Origin: Candidatus Geocrenenecus arthurdayi
GTDB lineage: Archaea > Thermoproteota > Nitrososphaeria_A > Caldarchaeales > Wolframiiraptoraceae
NCBI GenBank assembly: GCA_023539395.1
Contig: JAKCEX010000001.1
Span: forward strand, 85,193 to 131,437
Length of the DNA stretch: 46,245 nt
Reading direction: 5' to 3'
Notes under the pieces: generated by a model
What the model saw: the letters and a program-made list of their open reading frames with translations, nothing else
Told to the model about the DNA's origin: nothing
The model's database searches: none
Shown here: in pieces, positions 31,643 to 39,738 of the stretch
How the letters are laid out: each line of letters starts with the position of its first letter
How positions within the stretch are numbered: the stretch's first letter is position 1
Made by a program: the position numbers and the translations under genes

Positions 31643-32441
31643 GCTTCTTATCTTAAGCTACATTGTAGCGTCTTTAAGCGGGTTACTAGTAGGCTCTATA
31701 AGTATGATCCTAACAACTTCTAGAAGTATAACTTTTGGATTAACGCTTCTCCACTCCATACTGGGTGGAAATATTCTAGGTATCTACATAAACACGATCT
31801 TTAATCTAGCTGTACCAGTCCCTCTAATTTCAACAATAGTAGCTATATGTCTATCAATAATTGTCGGAGAGCTGGTTGAGAGAGGTTTCCCTGAAGATAT
31901 ATCTATAGCGTTTTCAGTATCTATTGCTACTACAATGACTATAGTTTTCGGATACATGTCTAGCCAATTATCTAGTTTAGCTATCTCTAGAGCATGGGCT
32001 TACATTGCAGGAACATCTGCTATAAGCACTCTAGAAGATTTATTCAAGATAGCTTTAACATCATTGATAGTTCTACCATTCATACATTTATTCTACAGAG
32101 AATTCAAGTACATAGCTTTCGATGAAGATGGATCAAAAGCAATGGGTTTAAACATTAGGATTTATAGATACACATTCTACAGTCTAGCAGCTATATCAGC
32201 AGCTATTCTCTCTTCAACAATAGGTGTCTTAGCTACTCATGTCATATTAGCTGTACCTGGAGTCCTCTCACTTAAAGTCTTTAAAAGGTTTAGTATTCCC
32301 TTTACATACATATCCTCGATAGGGATAATGATACTAGGCTACTATATAGCAGGTCTCTTAAAAATCCCACCAAGTGGTGGAATTGGTCTAGTATCAATCT
32401 TAACATTTTTAGGAGTGGTAGCATTTGGAAGACATTCATAA
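31635..32441 (+). CDS. Zn/Mn-type ABC transporter permease
   Basis: 268 residues from ATG 31635, which has GGTGAG at 31625-31630; GTG 31626 is possible but has no room for this site. About eight hydrophobic segments occur, with ZnuB/MntB features such as LLHSILGGNILGIYIN, VSIATTMTIVFGYMSS, IAFDEDGSKAMGLNIRIY and LATHVILAVPGVLSLK. It forms the membrane channel for the ion delivered by the binding protein. The next gene starts inside its end with AGGAGTGG as its ribosome binding site. Confidence 0.9.
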   Translation: MLELLILSYIVASLSGLLVGSISMILTTSRSITFGLTLLHSILGGNILGIYINTIFNLAVPVPLISTIVAICLSIIVGELVERGFPEDISIAFSVSIATTMTIVFGYMSSQLSSLAISRAWAYIAGTSAISTLEDLFKIALTSLIVLPFIHLFYREFKYIAFDEDGSKAMGLNIRIYRYTFYSLAAISAAILSSTIGVLATHVILAVPGVLSLKVFKRFSIPFTYISSIGIMILGYYIAGLLKIPPSGGIGLVSILTFLGVVAFGRHS

Positions 32442-32877
32442 GATTACTGTTAGAGAGGTAGATTACCTCCTAACGATCTTTAAGAAGTCTAGAGAAACTG
32501 GATACACTAGAAATAAGCAGGTTGTGGAAGAGCTGAGAGTATCGAAGTCTACTGCATCCCTAATGATTAAGAAGCTAAGGAATACAGGATTAGTCTCGGG
32601 AAGTAGTAGAAAGCTTAAGTTAACTAGTAAAGCTGAAGAGATATTAACCGAGAAGCTATGGAAGCACGGAGTTATAGAGAATGCATTACACTATCTAGGA
32701 ATTCCATTAGAAGAATCATGTAGGATAAGCTGGAGGATTGAACCTCTATTATCAAGAAAAGATGTAGAATATATTTGGAGAAGACTCAATGAGCCTCAGA
32801 AATGTCCATGTGGTATGAAAATCCCAGACATGAAGAATACTAGACCATTAAGTGAATATGATTTCTGTAGAATTTAA
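32425..32877 (+). CDS. DtxR/MntR-family metal-dependent regulator
   Basis: 150 residues, TTG start at 32425 with AGGAGTGG at 32411-32418. The N-terminal winged helix reads EVDYLLTIFKKSRETGYTRN, VVEELRVSKSTASLMIKKL and LTSKAEEIL; the dimerisation part contains KHGVIENALHYLG and RISWRIEPLLS, and the C-terminus has CPCGMKIP, comparable to the CPHGxPIP of the family. The family's EH metal pair reads EP here, and the residue three before the Glu is Trp, so the primary metal site seems altered. Co-transcription with the transporter and two palindromes upstream of it suggest autoregulation in response to the imported ion. Its stop codon overlaps that of the convergent pcc1. Confidence 0.8.
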   Translation: MEDIHKITVREVDYLLTIFKKSRETGYTRNKQVVEELRVSKSTASLMIKKLRNTGLVSGSSRKLKLTSKAEEILTEKLWKHGVIENALHYLGIPLEESCRISWRIEPLLSRKDVEYIWRRLNEPQKCPCGMKIPDMKNTRPLSEYDFCRI

Positions 32878-33149
32878 TCCCAATGAGAGATAGCCTTAAT
32901 CGATTTAAAAGCAAGATTCACCATAGATAGTATATCATCTAGAGTATTGAGGAGGGATAGTAGATTTCTCTCACATTCAATGTAGACTTCCAGTCTATTG
33001 TCTTTAACCTTCATAGATAATTCAAGTCCATGGGGAAGCGGGTAATTATCGGGTTGGAGAGATTTTAAGGCAATCTCAGCTTCCTCAGTATTTTCGAAAG
33101 TTAATTCTAGTTTTGCGGTTGTTTTAACTTTTAAGCATTTCTCCGACAA
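32874..33149 (-). CDS. pcc1: KEOPS complex subunit Pcc1
   Basis: About 91 residues from TTG 33149 (TTG 33158 would add three). The Pcc1 pattern is clear: EEAEIALKSLQPDNYPLPHG, then VYIECERNLLSLLNTLDDIL. Pcc1 dimerises the KEOPS complex and binds the tRNA for t6A37 synthesis together with Kae1, whose gene is also in this window. It overlaps the end of the recJ-like gene by 26 bases, so the two are probably co-expressed, and its stop overlaps that of the DtxR-like gene on the other strand. Confidence 0.88.
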   Translation of the reverse strand: MSEKCLKVKTTAKLELTFENTEEAEIALKSLQPDNYPLPHGLELSMKVKDNRLEVYIECERNLLSLLNTLDDILSMVNLAFKSIKAISHWD

Positions 33150-34545
33150 TCGCGTCAACCTCTGCTAAGAACATAGTCTTCTTAGCTAGAGGTATCTCTG
33201 CTCCCGCAGCTATATCATGGCCCCCTCCTACTCCACCAACTCTGTCTGCTGCTTTCTTCATTACTAACCCTAGATTTAACCCCATACGTATTAGTTTCAT
33301 CGAGGCTCTTGCTGAAGCTTTTACTTTATCTCCACTTATAGCTAACATTACTAATGGTTTATCTTCTGGAAGAAGATCTGAAGAAGAGAGTATAGATGAT
33401 GCTGAGCTTACCATTCTTTCATCAATCGCAGTCCCCCCGTTTATGGCAATTATATGCTTAAGCTCCTGCCAGTTCTCCCTCCTGATTAGATAATCTAAAA
33501 CTTCTGAAAGTCTCCTCTTATATTCCTCAAGTATCTTCTGAGCTTGTAAAAGTATTTCCCCTCTAGCACCCATTGCTATCGCTAGACCTATCCATTCGTT
33601 CCCCGTCTTTCCGCAAGCATTGAGTAGTGATGCAAATTCTCTTGCATCTTTTAATGGAGTCCATTCTTCTTCTCTAGTGAGTTCATAGATTTTTCCTACT
33701 AACTCCTTAACAATACTAGGAGAAAAATTAAGAGAAGAAAGGTATTTCATTAAGCCATTATAGATGATTTTCTTCTCTTCTTCGCTTAGCTCTGTGAAAA
33801 CCCTCCATCTATCATCTTCTTTAAGTCTTATCTTGAGAGAGTTAAGAAAACTTACAGCATGTGCTTCGCTTCCAGAGATTCCTGGAATATATGGGCTTGT
33901 AGTTGATGCAAGTGCTAAATGTATGGGGCGGTAGCTCCTACCATAGAATAAGAGATCATCAGAGACTTTTAGTAAGCCTGATTTAACAGCCTCTTCAACT
34001 ATCATCTTGTTTAACCCTCCTAGCTCTCTCTTCTCAGAAGACTTATCTTGTAAATCCCCAAGTGCTCCAACAACTGCGATAGGTGAGAGTGAGATATTTT
34101 CTTCTGAAATAGATTTAGATACTAGGTAGGTTATCCCTGAGCTGCTTATATCTCTTGCACCATCTACATCACATAGATGTGGATTGATATGTATCCAGTG
34201 CTTCTCTGCTTCTCCATCAGGCTGGTGATGGTCGAGTATAATGAATTGCTTATCATGGAATTTTTCTCTTAGAATACTTAAGTACCCACTCCCAATATCG
34301 GTTAAGAGCGCTATTGTATCGCTTTGAAGGTAGGGGATGGTCTCTAGAATCTCATTTATACTTCTTACTGCTCTAGTAATGAATCGAGCACCAGCTCTCA
34401 AGAGCATTACTGATGATATAGCTCCTGAAGATAGTCCATCAGCATCTATATGGTAGAATACTATAAAGCTATTCCCATGATCAATGAATTCTCTAATCTT
34501 ATCAGTAGAGTCATTGATTAATGATATAAATTCTCCGTAGCCCAT
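33124..34545 (-). CDS. DHH/RecJ-like phosphoesterase
   Basis: 473 residues. Motifs of the DHH superfamily are all visible: HIDADGLSSGA (motif I, near residue 32), LLTDIGSGYL (motif II), ILDHHQPDG (the DHH motif) and the DHHA1 signature GVGGGHDIAAGAEI near the C-terminus. Archaeal RecJ homologues of this type act with the replication machinery as single-strand exonucleases or as Cdc45-like GAN partners of GINS, and some degrade RNA ends. It is encoded between rps15 and pcc1, which is the usual crenarchaeal neighbourhood. Confidence 0.88.
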   Translation of the reverse strand: MGYGEFISLINDSTDKIREFIDHGNSFIVFYHIDADGLSSGAISSVMLLRAGARFITRAVRSINEILETIPYLQSDTIALLTDIGSGYLSILREKFHDKQFIILDHHQPDGEAEKHWIHINPHLCDVDGARDISSSGITYLVSKSISEENISLSPIAVVGALGDLQDKSSEKRELGGLNKMIVEEAVKSGLLKVSDDLLFYGRSYRPIHLALASTTSPYIPGISGSEAHAVSFLNSLKIRLKEDDRWRVFTELSEEEKKIIYNGLMKYLSSLNFSPSIVKELVGKIYELTREEEWTPLKDAREFASLLNACGKTGNEWIGLAIAMGARGEILLQAQKILEEYKRRLSEVLDYLIRRENWQELKHIIAINGGTAIDERMVSSASSILSSSDLLPEDKPLVMLAISGDKVKASARASMKLIRMGLNLGLVMKKAADRVGGVGGGHDIAAGAEIPLAKKTMFLAEVDAIVGEMLKS

Positions 34546-34597
34546 AGACAGTGCTCCCCCGCTAACCTATCTGTTCTAGGCTCTCTCTATAACAAAG

Positions 34598-35044
34598 TTA
34601 CTTATAGGTGTAGATAAGCTTAGGCTCCCAATCTTTTGGTAATTCTCCTATACGCTTATAGTACTTGACAAGTCTATGGATCTTTGCTTCAACAAGCTGT
34701 AGTCTATGTCTATTGTACTTATCAGCTCTATTCTTCTCAAGGTGGATTCTCATCCTCCTAGCTCTTTCAAGTAGATTCATTAGGTCTTCAGGTATCTTAG
34801 GCTTAACATCATTCTCTTCAAGTATCTGTTTTATAGTCTTCCCAGTAACTTGTTTAACTAGAGGGATGCCATGCCGGTCTCTCAATATCACACCTATTAA
34901 GCTTGGAGGATAACCTTCTCTAGCATACTTAACGACAAGTGCTTCAACCTCCTCTGGTGTAACCTTTAACCAGGAGGGGGGAAGCCTGCTAATAGGTTTC
35001 TTAGAGCCTGACTTCCCCCTTCTTCTAGCATGCATCCTAGCCAT
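34598..35044 (-). CDS. rps15: 30S ribosomal protein uS15
   Basis: 148 residues from ATG 35044, giving [17 protein letters not shown], the standard archaeal S15 N-terminus; a further 30 in-frame codons upstream are rejected. Key segments are [38 protein letters not shown] and [19 protein letters not shown]. It binds 16S rRNA in the central domain of the small subunit. It precedes the recJ-like and pcc1 genes on the same strand. Confidence 0.95.
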   Translation of the reverse strand: MARMHARRRGKSGSKKPISRLPPSWLKVTPEEVEALVVKYAREGYPPSLIGVILRDRHGIPLVKQVTGKTIKQILEENDVKPKIPEDLMNLLERARRMRIHLEKNRADKYNRHRLQLVEAKIHRLVKYYKRIGELPKDWEPKLIYTYK

Positions 35045-35280
35045 ACTGAAGAAACCTGAGAATAGATCTAGATACCGGTATTTAACCAATCCTTCAATTA
35101 TCATCTTATTCAGCCTCCTAGTATTCATCAACATATAAAGCCCACAGAACTATAGCATCCATAATTGATCGCTCAAAACACAGAATCTACAGATGAATTT
35201 CCAATATACAACATAATAGTAGAATCATCTGGGGCATAAAAGATTTAGCCCGGGCCGGATTCGAACCGGCGTCCCCGGGG

Positions 35281-35299
35281 TTCTCCTCATTATTTTGAT
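35281..35299 (-). other. Canonical tRNA intron (between positions 37 and 38)
   Basis: 19 nt. The bulge-helix-bulge is well formed: CTCT (32-35) pairs with GGAG in the intron, with 3-nt bulges GGA (cut GG/A) and AAC (cut AA/C), and an inner TCA/TGA helix closes the intron loop. This is the standard archaeal splice site one base after the anticodon. Confidence 0.85.
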
Positions 35300-35315
35300 C
35301 CAGAGCCCGGGATCC

Positions 35316-35339
35316 CTAGCCCTCTTCTGACCAGATAGC
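35316..35339 (-). other. Noncanonical tRNA intron in the D arm (between positions 21 and 22)
   Basis: 24 nt. A bulge-helix-bulge can be drawn: exon GGCC pairs with intron GGCT (one G-U), flanked by 3-nt bulges AAG and AGG cut after the second base. Excision restores the D arm with A21 followed by GGAT. A shift of one base to the right gives the same mature sequence but a poorer bulge-helix-bulge. Confidence 0.75.
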
Positions 35340-35361
35340 TTGGCCGCTAGACGACCGGGCT

Positions 35362-35657
35362 TCAATTGTATTAACTTGATAGTAGTTCTTAAGTCTATCC
35401 TTATAACGTTCTATATGTTTTTAACTGACATTGGCTTTGCAGATTCTCTACTTGAGAAGCTGCTATCTAGAAGGTTAGCCTTCATGATCTAGACTCTTAA
35501 AGAGGAAGAAAGCCAGCTTATATACCGGGTTATTCAGAATCCGATGTTATTGGTGTTTTCGAAGAAAGCTTCTATTCATTTCTTGGTATCTTCCAATTCC
35601 ATTAATGAAAAAGTTTTATCAATAACTTGATTTACGATATTTTCAAGGTGGGATTAC
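35362..35657. other. Gene-free stretch between tRNA-Gln and the small RHH gene
   Basis: 296 bases. The left end carries the tRNA promoter (TATA-like TTCTTAAG at 35386-35393, minus strand). The right end carries an AT-rich stretch before the ribosome binding site of the small RHH gene. Nothing else was recognised on either strand. Confidence 0.35.
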
Positions 35658-35801
35658 ATGAAACTAATTTCTGTTAAAATGCCTGAGGCATTGATAGAAG
35701 GCATGGATGAGCTTGTCAAAAGGGGGGTTTATCCAAGTAGAAGTGCATTAATGAGAACAGCTGTTAGAGACCTATTAAAGAAAGAATTGTGGAAACAGTA
35801 A
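35658..35801 (+). CDS. Small ribbon-helix-helix protein (47 aa)
   Basis: A short gene read directly from the sequence: ATG 35658, stop TAA at 35799-35801, with GGTGGG at 35647-35652 as a well-spaced ribosome binding site. The product begins MKLISVKMPEALIEGMDELV and continues with YPSRSALMRTAVRDLLKKEL. This is a complete CopG/MetJ-type ribbon-helix-helix unit: a strand with alternating residues, helix, GVYPSRSA turn, second helix. Such proteins bind DNA as dimers and act as repressors or antitoxins. No toxin gene is next to it; the convergent neighbour is an unknown two-repeat protein. Target unknown. Confidence 0.8.
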   Translation: MKLISVKMPEALIEGMDELVKRGVYPSRSALMRTAVRDLLKKELWKQ

Positions 35802-35807
35802 GTCGGG

Positions 35808-36539
35808 TTAAGCTTTCCTCCTGCTAGACTCAAAGAAAGGCATATTGTTGACTGTAACTATCCTGCCGTAGAAGTATTTCATGTCTGATACATATGATGT
35901 GTATGATACTTCTTCCCTACTATTGGAGGCTAGATACTTTATGAACGGTGTTGCAGGGGGTTCTAAGCTTTCAAAGTAGAAGAAGACTGGTAGTGCGTTT
36001 GCTTCATAGTAATCGAAGAATGGAACTATTAATCCAAGGATATGTTTTTCATCTTTGAAGAAGTGCCATAGAGGTGGGGATACAGAAGCATCACTCATCA
36101 TAACGAGAACCCTCATTAGAGAAGTGAGATCCTTGGTTTTTATTGTTAATGGCTTCTCAGCTAGCTGCTTCTTTCTATTGAGAGCTTTAGTAATTAACTC
36201 AGGCTCGCTCTCTGTTTCTATTACTGGACCATACGCATACTTTGTATCATCAGAACTACTAGTGAAGAACACTTCTTCTTTGCCTATGTTAGTGTATGCT
36301 ACGTATCCCTTAGGTTCCTCATCTATATATGTATAAGCAAATATTGGTAGATTTCCCCTCCAGTATGGAATAGAAGATAGATGACCTATCATTCTCTTAC
36401 CATTCCTGATAAATGTCCAGTAGAGTGGCTGAACATCAGTTCTAGACATAGCAAGTCTAGCTAGATTAATTAAGTCTACCACTTGTATAGCTACTGGAGG
36501 TTTACGAAGCCTCTCCACACCAAATCCTAATTTATACAT
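35808..36539 (-). CDS. Unknown protein made of two duplicated halves
   Basis: 243 residues; no family recognised. Two halves of about 110 residues resemble each other. The first has DLINLARLAMSRTDVQPLYW, IGHLSSIPYWRGNLPIFAY and VFFTSSSDDTKYAYGPV. The second has DLTSLMRVLVMMSDASVSPP, LGLIVPFFDYYEANALPVFF and VSYTSYVSDMKYFYGRI. The repeated pattern (helix, LYW/LWH-F, IPYW/PFFDYY, a P-[IV]F strand, a S/T-rich D-x-KY-x-YG motif) suggests an internal gene duplication and a pseudo-dimeric fold. No signal peptide or membrane span is seen, so it is probably cytosolic. It is convergent with the small RHH gene. Confidence 0.6.
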   Translation of the reverse strand: MYKLGFGVERLRKPPVAIQVVDLINLARLAMSRTDVQPLYWTFIRNGKRMIGHLSSIPYWRGNLPIFAYTYIDEEPKGYVAYTNIGKEEVFFTSSSDDTKYAYGPVIETESEPELITKALNRKKQLAEKPLTIKTKDLTSLMRVLVMMSDASVSPPLWHFFKDEKHILGLIVPFFDYYEANALPVFFYFESLEPPATPFIKYLASNSREEVSYTSYVSDMKYFYGRIVTVNNMPFFESSRRKA

Positions 36540-36642
36540 TTAGATACCAAAATATTAATTTTCGATCATTACTAATCCAAGACTTATTTTTTACCTAGCA
36601 TATTGATTTTCCATGTCAAGATATGGTTAATAGCTTTTCCAC

Positions 36643-37095
36643 TCAAATCTTTCTAACTGAACTCTTAGCACCACAAACCTCGCATAGTAGAAACCTAAAT
36701 CTTTTCTCTGCTATTATCTTTGTATCTAATCCTCCGCAGATTGGACATTTAACAAATTCTTTAACATACAATTCTAAGAGTCTCCTTAATTCTTCATTAG
36801 TAACCCTTCCCTGTATCAGGAGTCTTTCTCCCTGAAGTGTACCAGCTTTCCCAGATTCTTTAAGGATGAATCTTGCAAGATGGTCAGGCTCTCTACCCAA
36901 TGTACTAGCTATACTAGTAAAGTTTGTTATTATCGTCCTCTTAGATTCATGTATTATGATAGGGTTCACTACGAGAACTCTATCTCCAATCTTGCCAAAC
37001 GTTTGAGGTAAATTGGCCATAACCTTATCGAGGAGAATCTCGTAGCCTTCTTTTGTCTTGGCAAGTTCAACCCAATTCTTATTCAATACCTGCAA
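36643..37095 (-). CDS. Translation initiation factor aIF2 subunit beta
   Basis: 150 residues from TTG 37095, or 147 from TTG 37086; the latter has GGTGAG about nine bases upstream and is the better start. Key features: YEILLDKVMANLPQTFG, then the alpha-beta core (VNPIIIHESKRTIITNF, LARFILKESGKAGTLQGERL) and a C-terminal zinc ribbon with CPICGG and CEVCGA. aIF2 delivers initiator tRNA to the small subunit; beta stabilises the complex. The zinc ribbon rules out an eIF5-only homologue in this size class. It is divergent from ahcY. Confidence 0.95.
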   Translation of the reverse strand: MQVLNKNWVELAKTKEGYEILLDKVMANLPQTFGKIGDRVLVVNPIIIHESKRTIITNFTSIASTLGREPDHLARFILKESGKAGTLQGERLLIQGRVTNEELRRLLELYVKEFVKCPICGGLDTKIIAEKRFRFLLCEVCGAKSSVRKI

Positions 37096-37216
37096 CTCAC
37101 CTGGACCTAGATATGTAATGTTGGAATTAAACCTTAACCTATGATTAGTCTAATAGATCTTAATAGGGGAAATATTAATCAACGACCATAGCTTTCTACA
37201 TTACTAGTGGTTAATT

Positions 37217-38536
37217 GTGGGACTAAGGAATTACTGGATAAAAGATCCAAATCTAAGTGATTCGGGTTTTAAGAAGATTAAATGGGCTGAACGTGAAATG
37301 CCTGTACTTAAAATGATTATGGAGAGGTTTTCAAAAGAGAAACCTTTAAAGAATGTTAGAGTGGGGGCATGCCTCCATATAACGAAAGAGACAGCTTTAC
37401 TTGTGAAGACGTTACGTGAAGGTGGAGCTGAAGTCTACCTATGTGCTTCGAACCCATTAAGTACTCAGGATGATGTTGCTGCAGCCCTCGTCGAGGATGG
37501 ATTCCACGTCTTCGGATGGAGAGGTATGAATCAGAAAGAATACTATGAATGTATTGGGTATGTTTTAAGCAGTAGACCAAACATAACGATCGATGATGGC
37601 GCTGACCTAGTTACATCTATACATAAAATATACTATAAGATTTCTTCAAATGAAGTAGCGTATATTCTAAATATTATTGGAGAACTAGGGGAAGAGCTTG
37701 TTAAGAATATAATGGGTGGAAGTGAGGAAACAACTACAGGAGTGTATCGTTTAAGGTCTCTTTCCAGCCAAGGTAAACTACTCTATCCTATAATAGCTGT
37801 AAATGATGCATCCTCTAAAAGCTTATTTGATAATCCGGTAGGAACTGGGCAATCTGCTTTAGATGGAGTGATTAGAGCTACAAATACTTTGATAGCTGGG
37901 AAGGATGTTATTGTTGTAGGCTTTGGTAGAGTAGGTTCTGGAATAGCTTATAGGGCTAGGGGGCTTGGAGCAAGAGTAACAGTTGTTGAGGTAGACCCAA
38001 TAAATGCTTTAAGAGCAGCTATGGATGGGTTTAGAGTTGAATCTATGTCTTCAGCTTCAAAACATGGTGATATCTTTATAACAGCTACCGGGAACATAAA
38101 TGTAATAAGGAGAGAACATTTCCAAGCTATGAAGGATGGTGTAATACTTGCAAATGCAGGACACTTTGATGTAGAGATATGTAAAAGAGATTTAGAAGAG
38201 TTAAGTGTAAAGATTGAAAAAATTACAGACTGCATAACAACATACGTAATGAAGGATGGCAGGAGACTTCATCTTCTCGGTGATGGAAGGCTTGTAAATC
38301 TAGCATGTGCAGAAGGTCATCCAAGCGCTGTAATGGATATGTCTTTTAGTCTTCAAGCACTCTCTGCAGAATATATCGTTAAAAATTATAAGAATCTTCC
38401 TAGAGATGTAATCTCTGTCCCCAGGGAGATTGACCTAACAGTTGCAAGATTAAAATTAATCTCTATGGGGTTAGAATTAGAAGAAATGACTGAAGAGCAA
38501 AAGAGATACCTTGAGTCTTGGCATCTTGGAACATGA
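37217..38536 (+). CDS. ahcY: S-adenosylhomocysteine hydrolase
   Basis: 439 residues, GTG start at 37217. It hydrolyses S-adenosylhomocysteine to adenosine and homocysteine, clearing the product inhibitor of SAM-dependent methyltransferases. Diagnostic segments are [55 protein letters not shown] and the NAD-binding [20 protein letters not shown], with a late [13 protein letters not shown]. Length and motifs match archaeal AdoHcyase. It faces prefoldin alpha tail to tail with a five-base gap. Confidence 0.95.
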   Translation: MGLRNYWIKDPNLSDSGFKKIKWAEREMPVLKMIMERFSKEKPLKNVRVGACLHITKETALLVKTLREGGAEVYLCASNPLSTQDDVAAALVEDGFHVFGWRGMNQKEYYECIGYVLSSRPNITIDDGADLVTSIHKIYYKISSNEVAYILNIIGELGEELVKNIMGGSEETTTGVYRLRSLSSQGKLLYPIIAVNDASSKSLFDNPVGTGQSALDGVIRATNTLIAGKDVIVVGFGRVGSGIAYRARGLGARVTVVEVDPINALRAAMDGFRVESMSSASKHGDIFITATGNINVIRREHFQAMKDGVILANAGHFDVEICKRDLEELSVKIEKITDCITTYVMKDGRRLHLLGDGRLVNLACAEGHPSAVMDMSFSLQALSAEYIVKNYKNLPRDVISVPREIDLTVARLKLISMGLELEEMTEEQKRYLESWHLGT

Positions 38537-38541
38537 TTTAT

Positions 38542-38979
38542 TCATCTCTGAGCTTCTCTCTCCCTAAGCCTCGCTGAGATAGCTTCAATTACTCTTCTTA
38601 ATTCTTCAGCTCTATTAAGATACTGCTGAAGCCTTTGCTCATAGTTTTGAACTGCTTGGAGGAGAGTTTCCCTCCTTTTCTCAATAATTTCTTTTCCTTC
38701 TTGTGGACTCTTAGTAATTATTACTCCAGCTCCAATGCTCACTTCGACTTTATCTTTATCAATTATCTCCGCATGCACATAGTTTCCACCACCTATAGGT
38801 ACTAGAATCTTCATGTTAGAATCACTCTTTAGTAATTCTTCGATAAAGCTTAATGCACCTTCATGCTCTGTTATAATAGCTTGCAGAGCAGTGATTCTAG
38901 CTCTCACCTCATTTATCAATTGATCTAAAAGCTGTAGCTCTCCAATAGCTTTATTCAATTGATCCTCTAGACTAGACAT
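38542..38979 (-). CDS. pfdA: Prefoldin subunit alpha
   Basis: 145 residues with long heptad-repeat coiled coils at both ends (QLNKAIGELQLLDQLINEVR at the N-terminus and LLQAVQNYEQRLQQYLNRAE near the C-terminus) around a beta-rich centre containing LVPIGGGNYVHAEI and VSIGAGVIITKS. Two alpha and four beta subunits form a jellyfish-shaped holdase that hands unfolded proteins to the thermosome. It is divergent from the MazG-like gene and shares an intergenic region of about 65 bases with it. Confidence 0.93.
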   Translation of the reverse strand: MSSLEDQLNKAIGELQLLDQLINEVRARITALQAIITEHEGALSFIEELLKSDSNMKILVPIGGGNYVHAEIIDKDKVEVSIGAGVIITKSPQEGKEIIEKRRETLLQAVQNYEQRLQQYLNRAEELRRVIEAISARLREREAQR

Positions 38980-39010
38980 TAATTCTACACCTTCAATACC
39001 ATCTACAAGA

Positions 39011-39021
39011 GTGTATATATG
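39011..39021 (+). promoter_or_regulatory. TATA box of the MazG-like gene
   Basis: GTGTATATATG is centred about 29 nt before the ATG at 39045, predicting a leaderless transcript. No ribosome binding site precedes the ATG. Confidence 0.5.
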
Positions 39022-39044
39022 TTTATTTTCTTCTAAGTTCTATC

Positions 39045-39416
39045 ATGTTAAGCGGTGGGGATTCTAGCTTGGAGATTAGAGATGCTCAAAAGATCATATT
39101 AAGCTTTGAGGAAGCTAGGAAGTGGAATCTCTTCAGGGAATCCCAAATATTCACACACCTCGTAGAGGAGATCTCAGAGATAGGAAGATACATACTTGTT
39201 AGAGAAGGGTATAAGGCTCCAGGTCTAGGGCATGAAATCGCTAAAGATGATGTCTCGAGAGAATTTGCTCAAGCATTTGCTCTCTTCCTCCAGTTAGCTA
39301 ATAGAATGAATGTAGACCTTGAAGATGCGTTTTTGAAAGAAATAGAAATTATGGAAAAGAGATTCAATCAAGAGAGTTGGAGAAGATATATGGATTCTTC
39401 ATATCCCAGGCTCTAG
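39045..39416 (+). CDS. MazG-like helical protein (putative nucleotide pyrophosphohydrolase fold)
   Basis: 123 residues, all-helical. HLVEEISEIGRYILVREG matches the first metal-binding helix (ExxE-type) of MazG, and SREFAQAFALFLQLANRMNV, then DLEDAF, resembles the second helix, where the family has ExxD (as in EELADVLIYLLRLA). Here the last carboxylate is Gln, so the metal site may be incomplete. MazG proteins hydrolyse NTPs such as dUTP or (p)ppGpp-linked and damaged nucleotides. Catalysis is uncertain for this one. A TATA box fixes the ATG at 39045. Confidence 0.6.
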   Translation: MLSGGDSSLEIRDAQKIILSFEEARKWNLFRESQIFTHLVEEISEIGRYILVREGYKAPGLGHEIAKDDVSREFAQAFALFLQLANRMNVDLEDAFLKEIEIMEKRFNQESWRRYMDSSYPRL

Positions 39417-39738
39417 ATACTCATAGAGAGAAGGGATGCTTCATAAGTTCTTGAAGGAGCCTAAAAGATTGGTATTATCTACGTTAGCAGTGGGGTCGAT
39501 ATGAAAGTTTTTATAAGATGGTTAAGAATATCAAGATAGACTTTAACAACCTATGGTTACAGTCTAGGATTAATCGGTATCCTTTGTGGCTTTGAACAGA
39601 TTTGGTTAGAGTAGATAGCTAGAGGAAGTCAATATTATCTAACAGAATTTGAAAACATTCACGGGACATGCTGGAGGGAGAATTAAAAAGTACAGGGATA
39701 TTTTTCTAAGTAATAATTTAAAATAATTTAAGTTTAAG
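39417..39738. other. Gene-free convergent intergenic region
   Basis: 322 bases between two genes that point toward each other. It begins with a small hairpin (CTCTA 39411-39415 with TAGAG 39424-39428). It contains an isolated promoter-like TTTTTATAAG (39506-39515, plus strand) not followed by any ORF, then T-rich stretches near 39698-39706 and an AT-rich repeat of ATAATTTA units at the right end. The pieces could be transcript ends of both neighbours or a small non-coding RNA; neither is shown. Confidence 0.35.

Larger units (their letters stand above)
35246..35361 (-). tRNA. tRNA-Gln (anticodon CUG) with two introns
   Basis: On the minus strand AGCCCGG (35355-35361) pairs perfectly with CCGGGCT (35247-35253), giving the A1:U72 pair that archaeal GatDE recognises on tRNA-Gln; A73 follows and CCA is not encoded. 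The T arm is GCCGG, loop TTCGAAT, CCGGC. The D arm is GTCT with GGAT, and the anticodon stem is CCGGG with CCCGG around loop CTCTGGC, so positions 34-36 are CUG with U33. Removing two introns (35316-35339 and 35281-35299) leaves a standard 73-nt tRNA. A TATA-like TTCTTAAG (35386-35393) lies 25-32 bases upstream. tRNA-Glu is excluded by the anticodon and the A1:U72 pair. Confidence 0.9.

Noticed and set aside
35045-35134. In-frame N-terminal extension of rps15
   Set aside because: The ATG at 35044 gives the standard archaeal S15 N-terminus, and the extension does not resemble the family.
35246-35361. tRNA-Glu identity for the intron-bearing tRNA
   Set aside because: The sequence resembles tRNA-Glu in the D arm, but with the bulge-helix-bulge-consistent splice site the anticodon is CUG and the first pair is A1:U72, both typical of tRNA-Gln.
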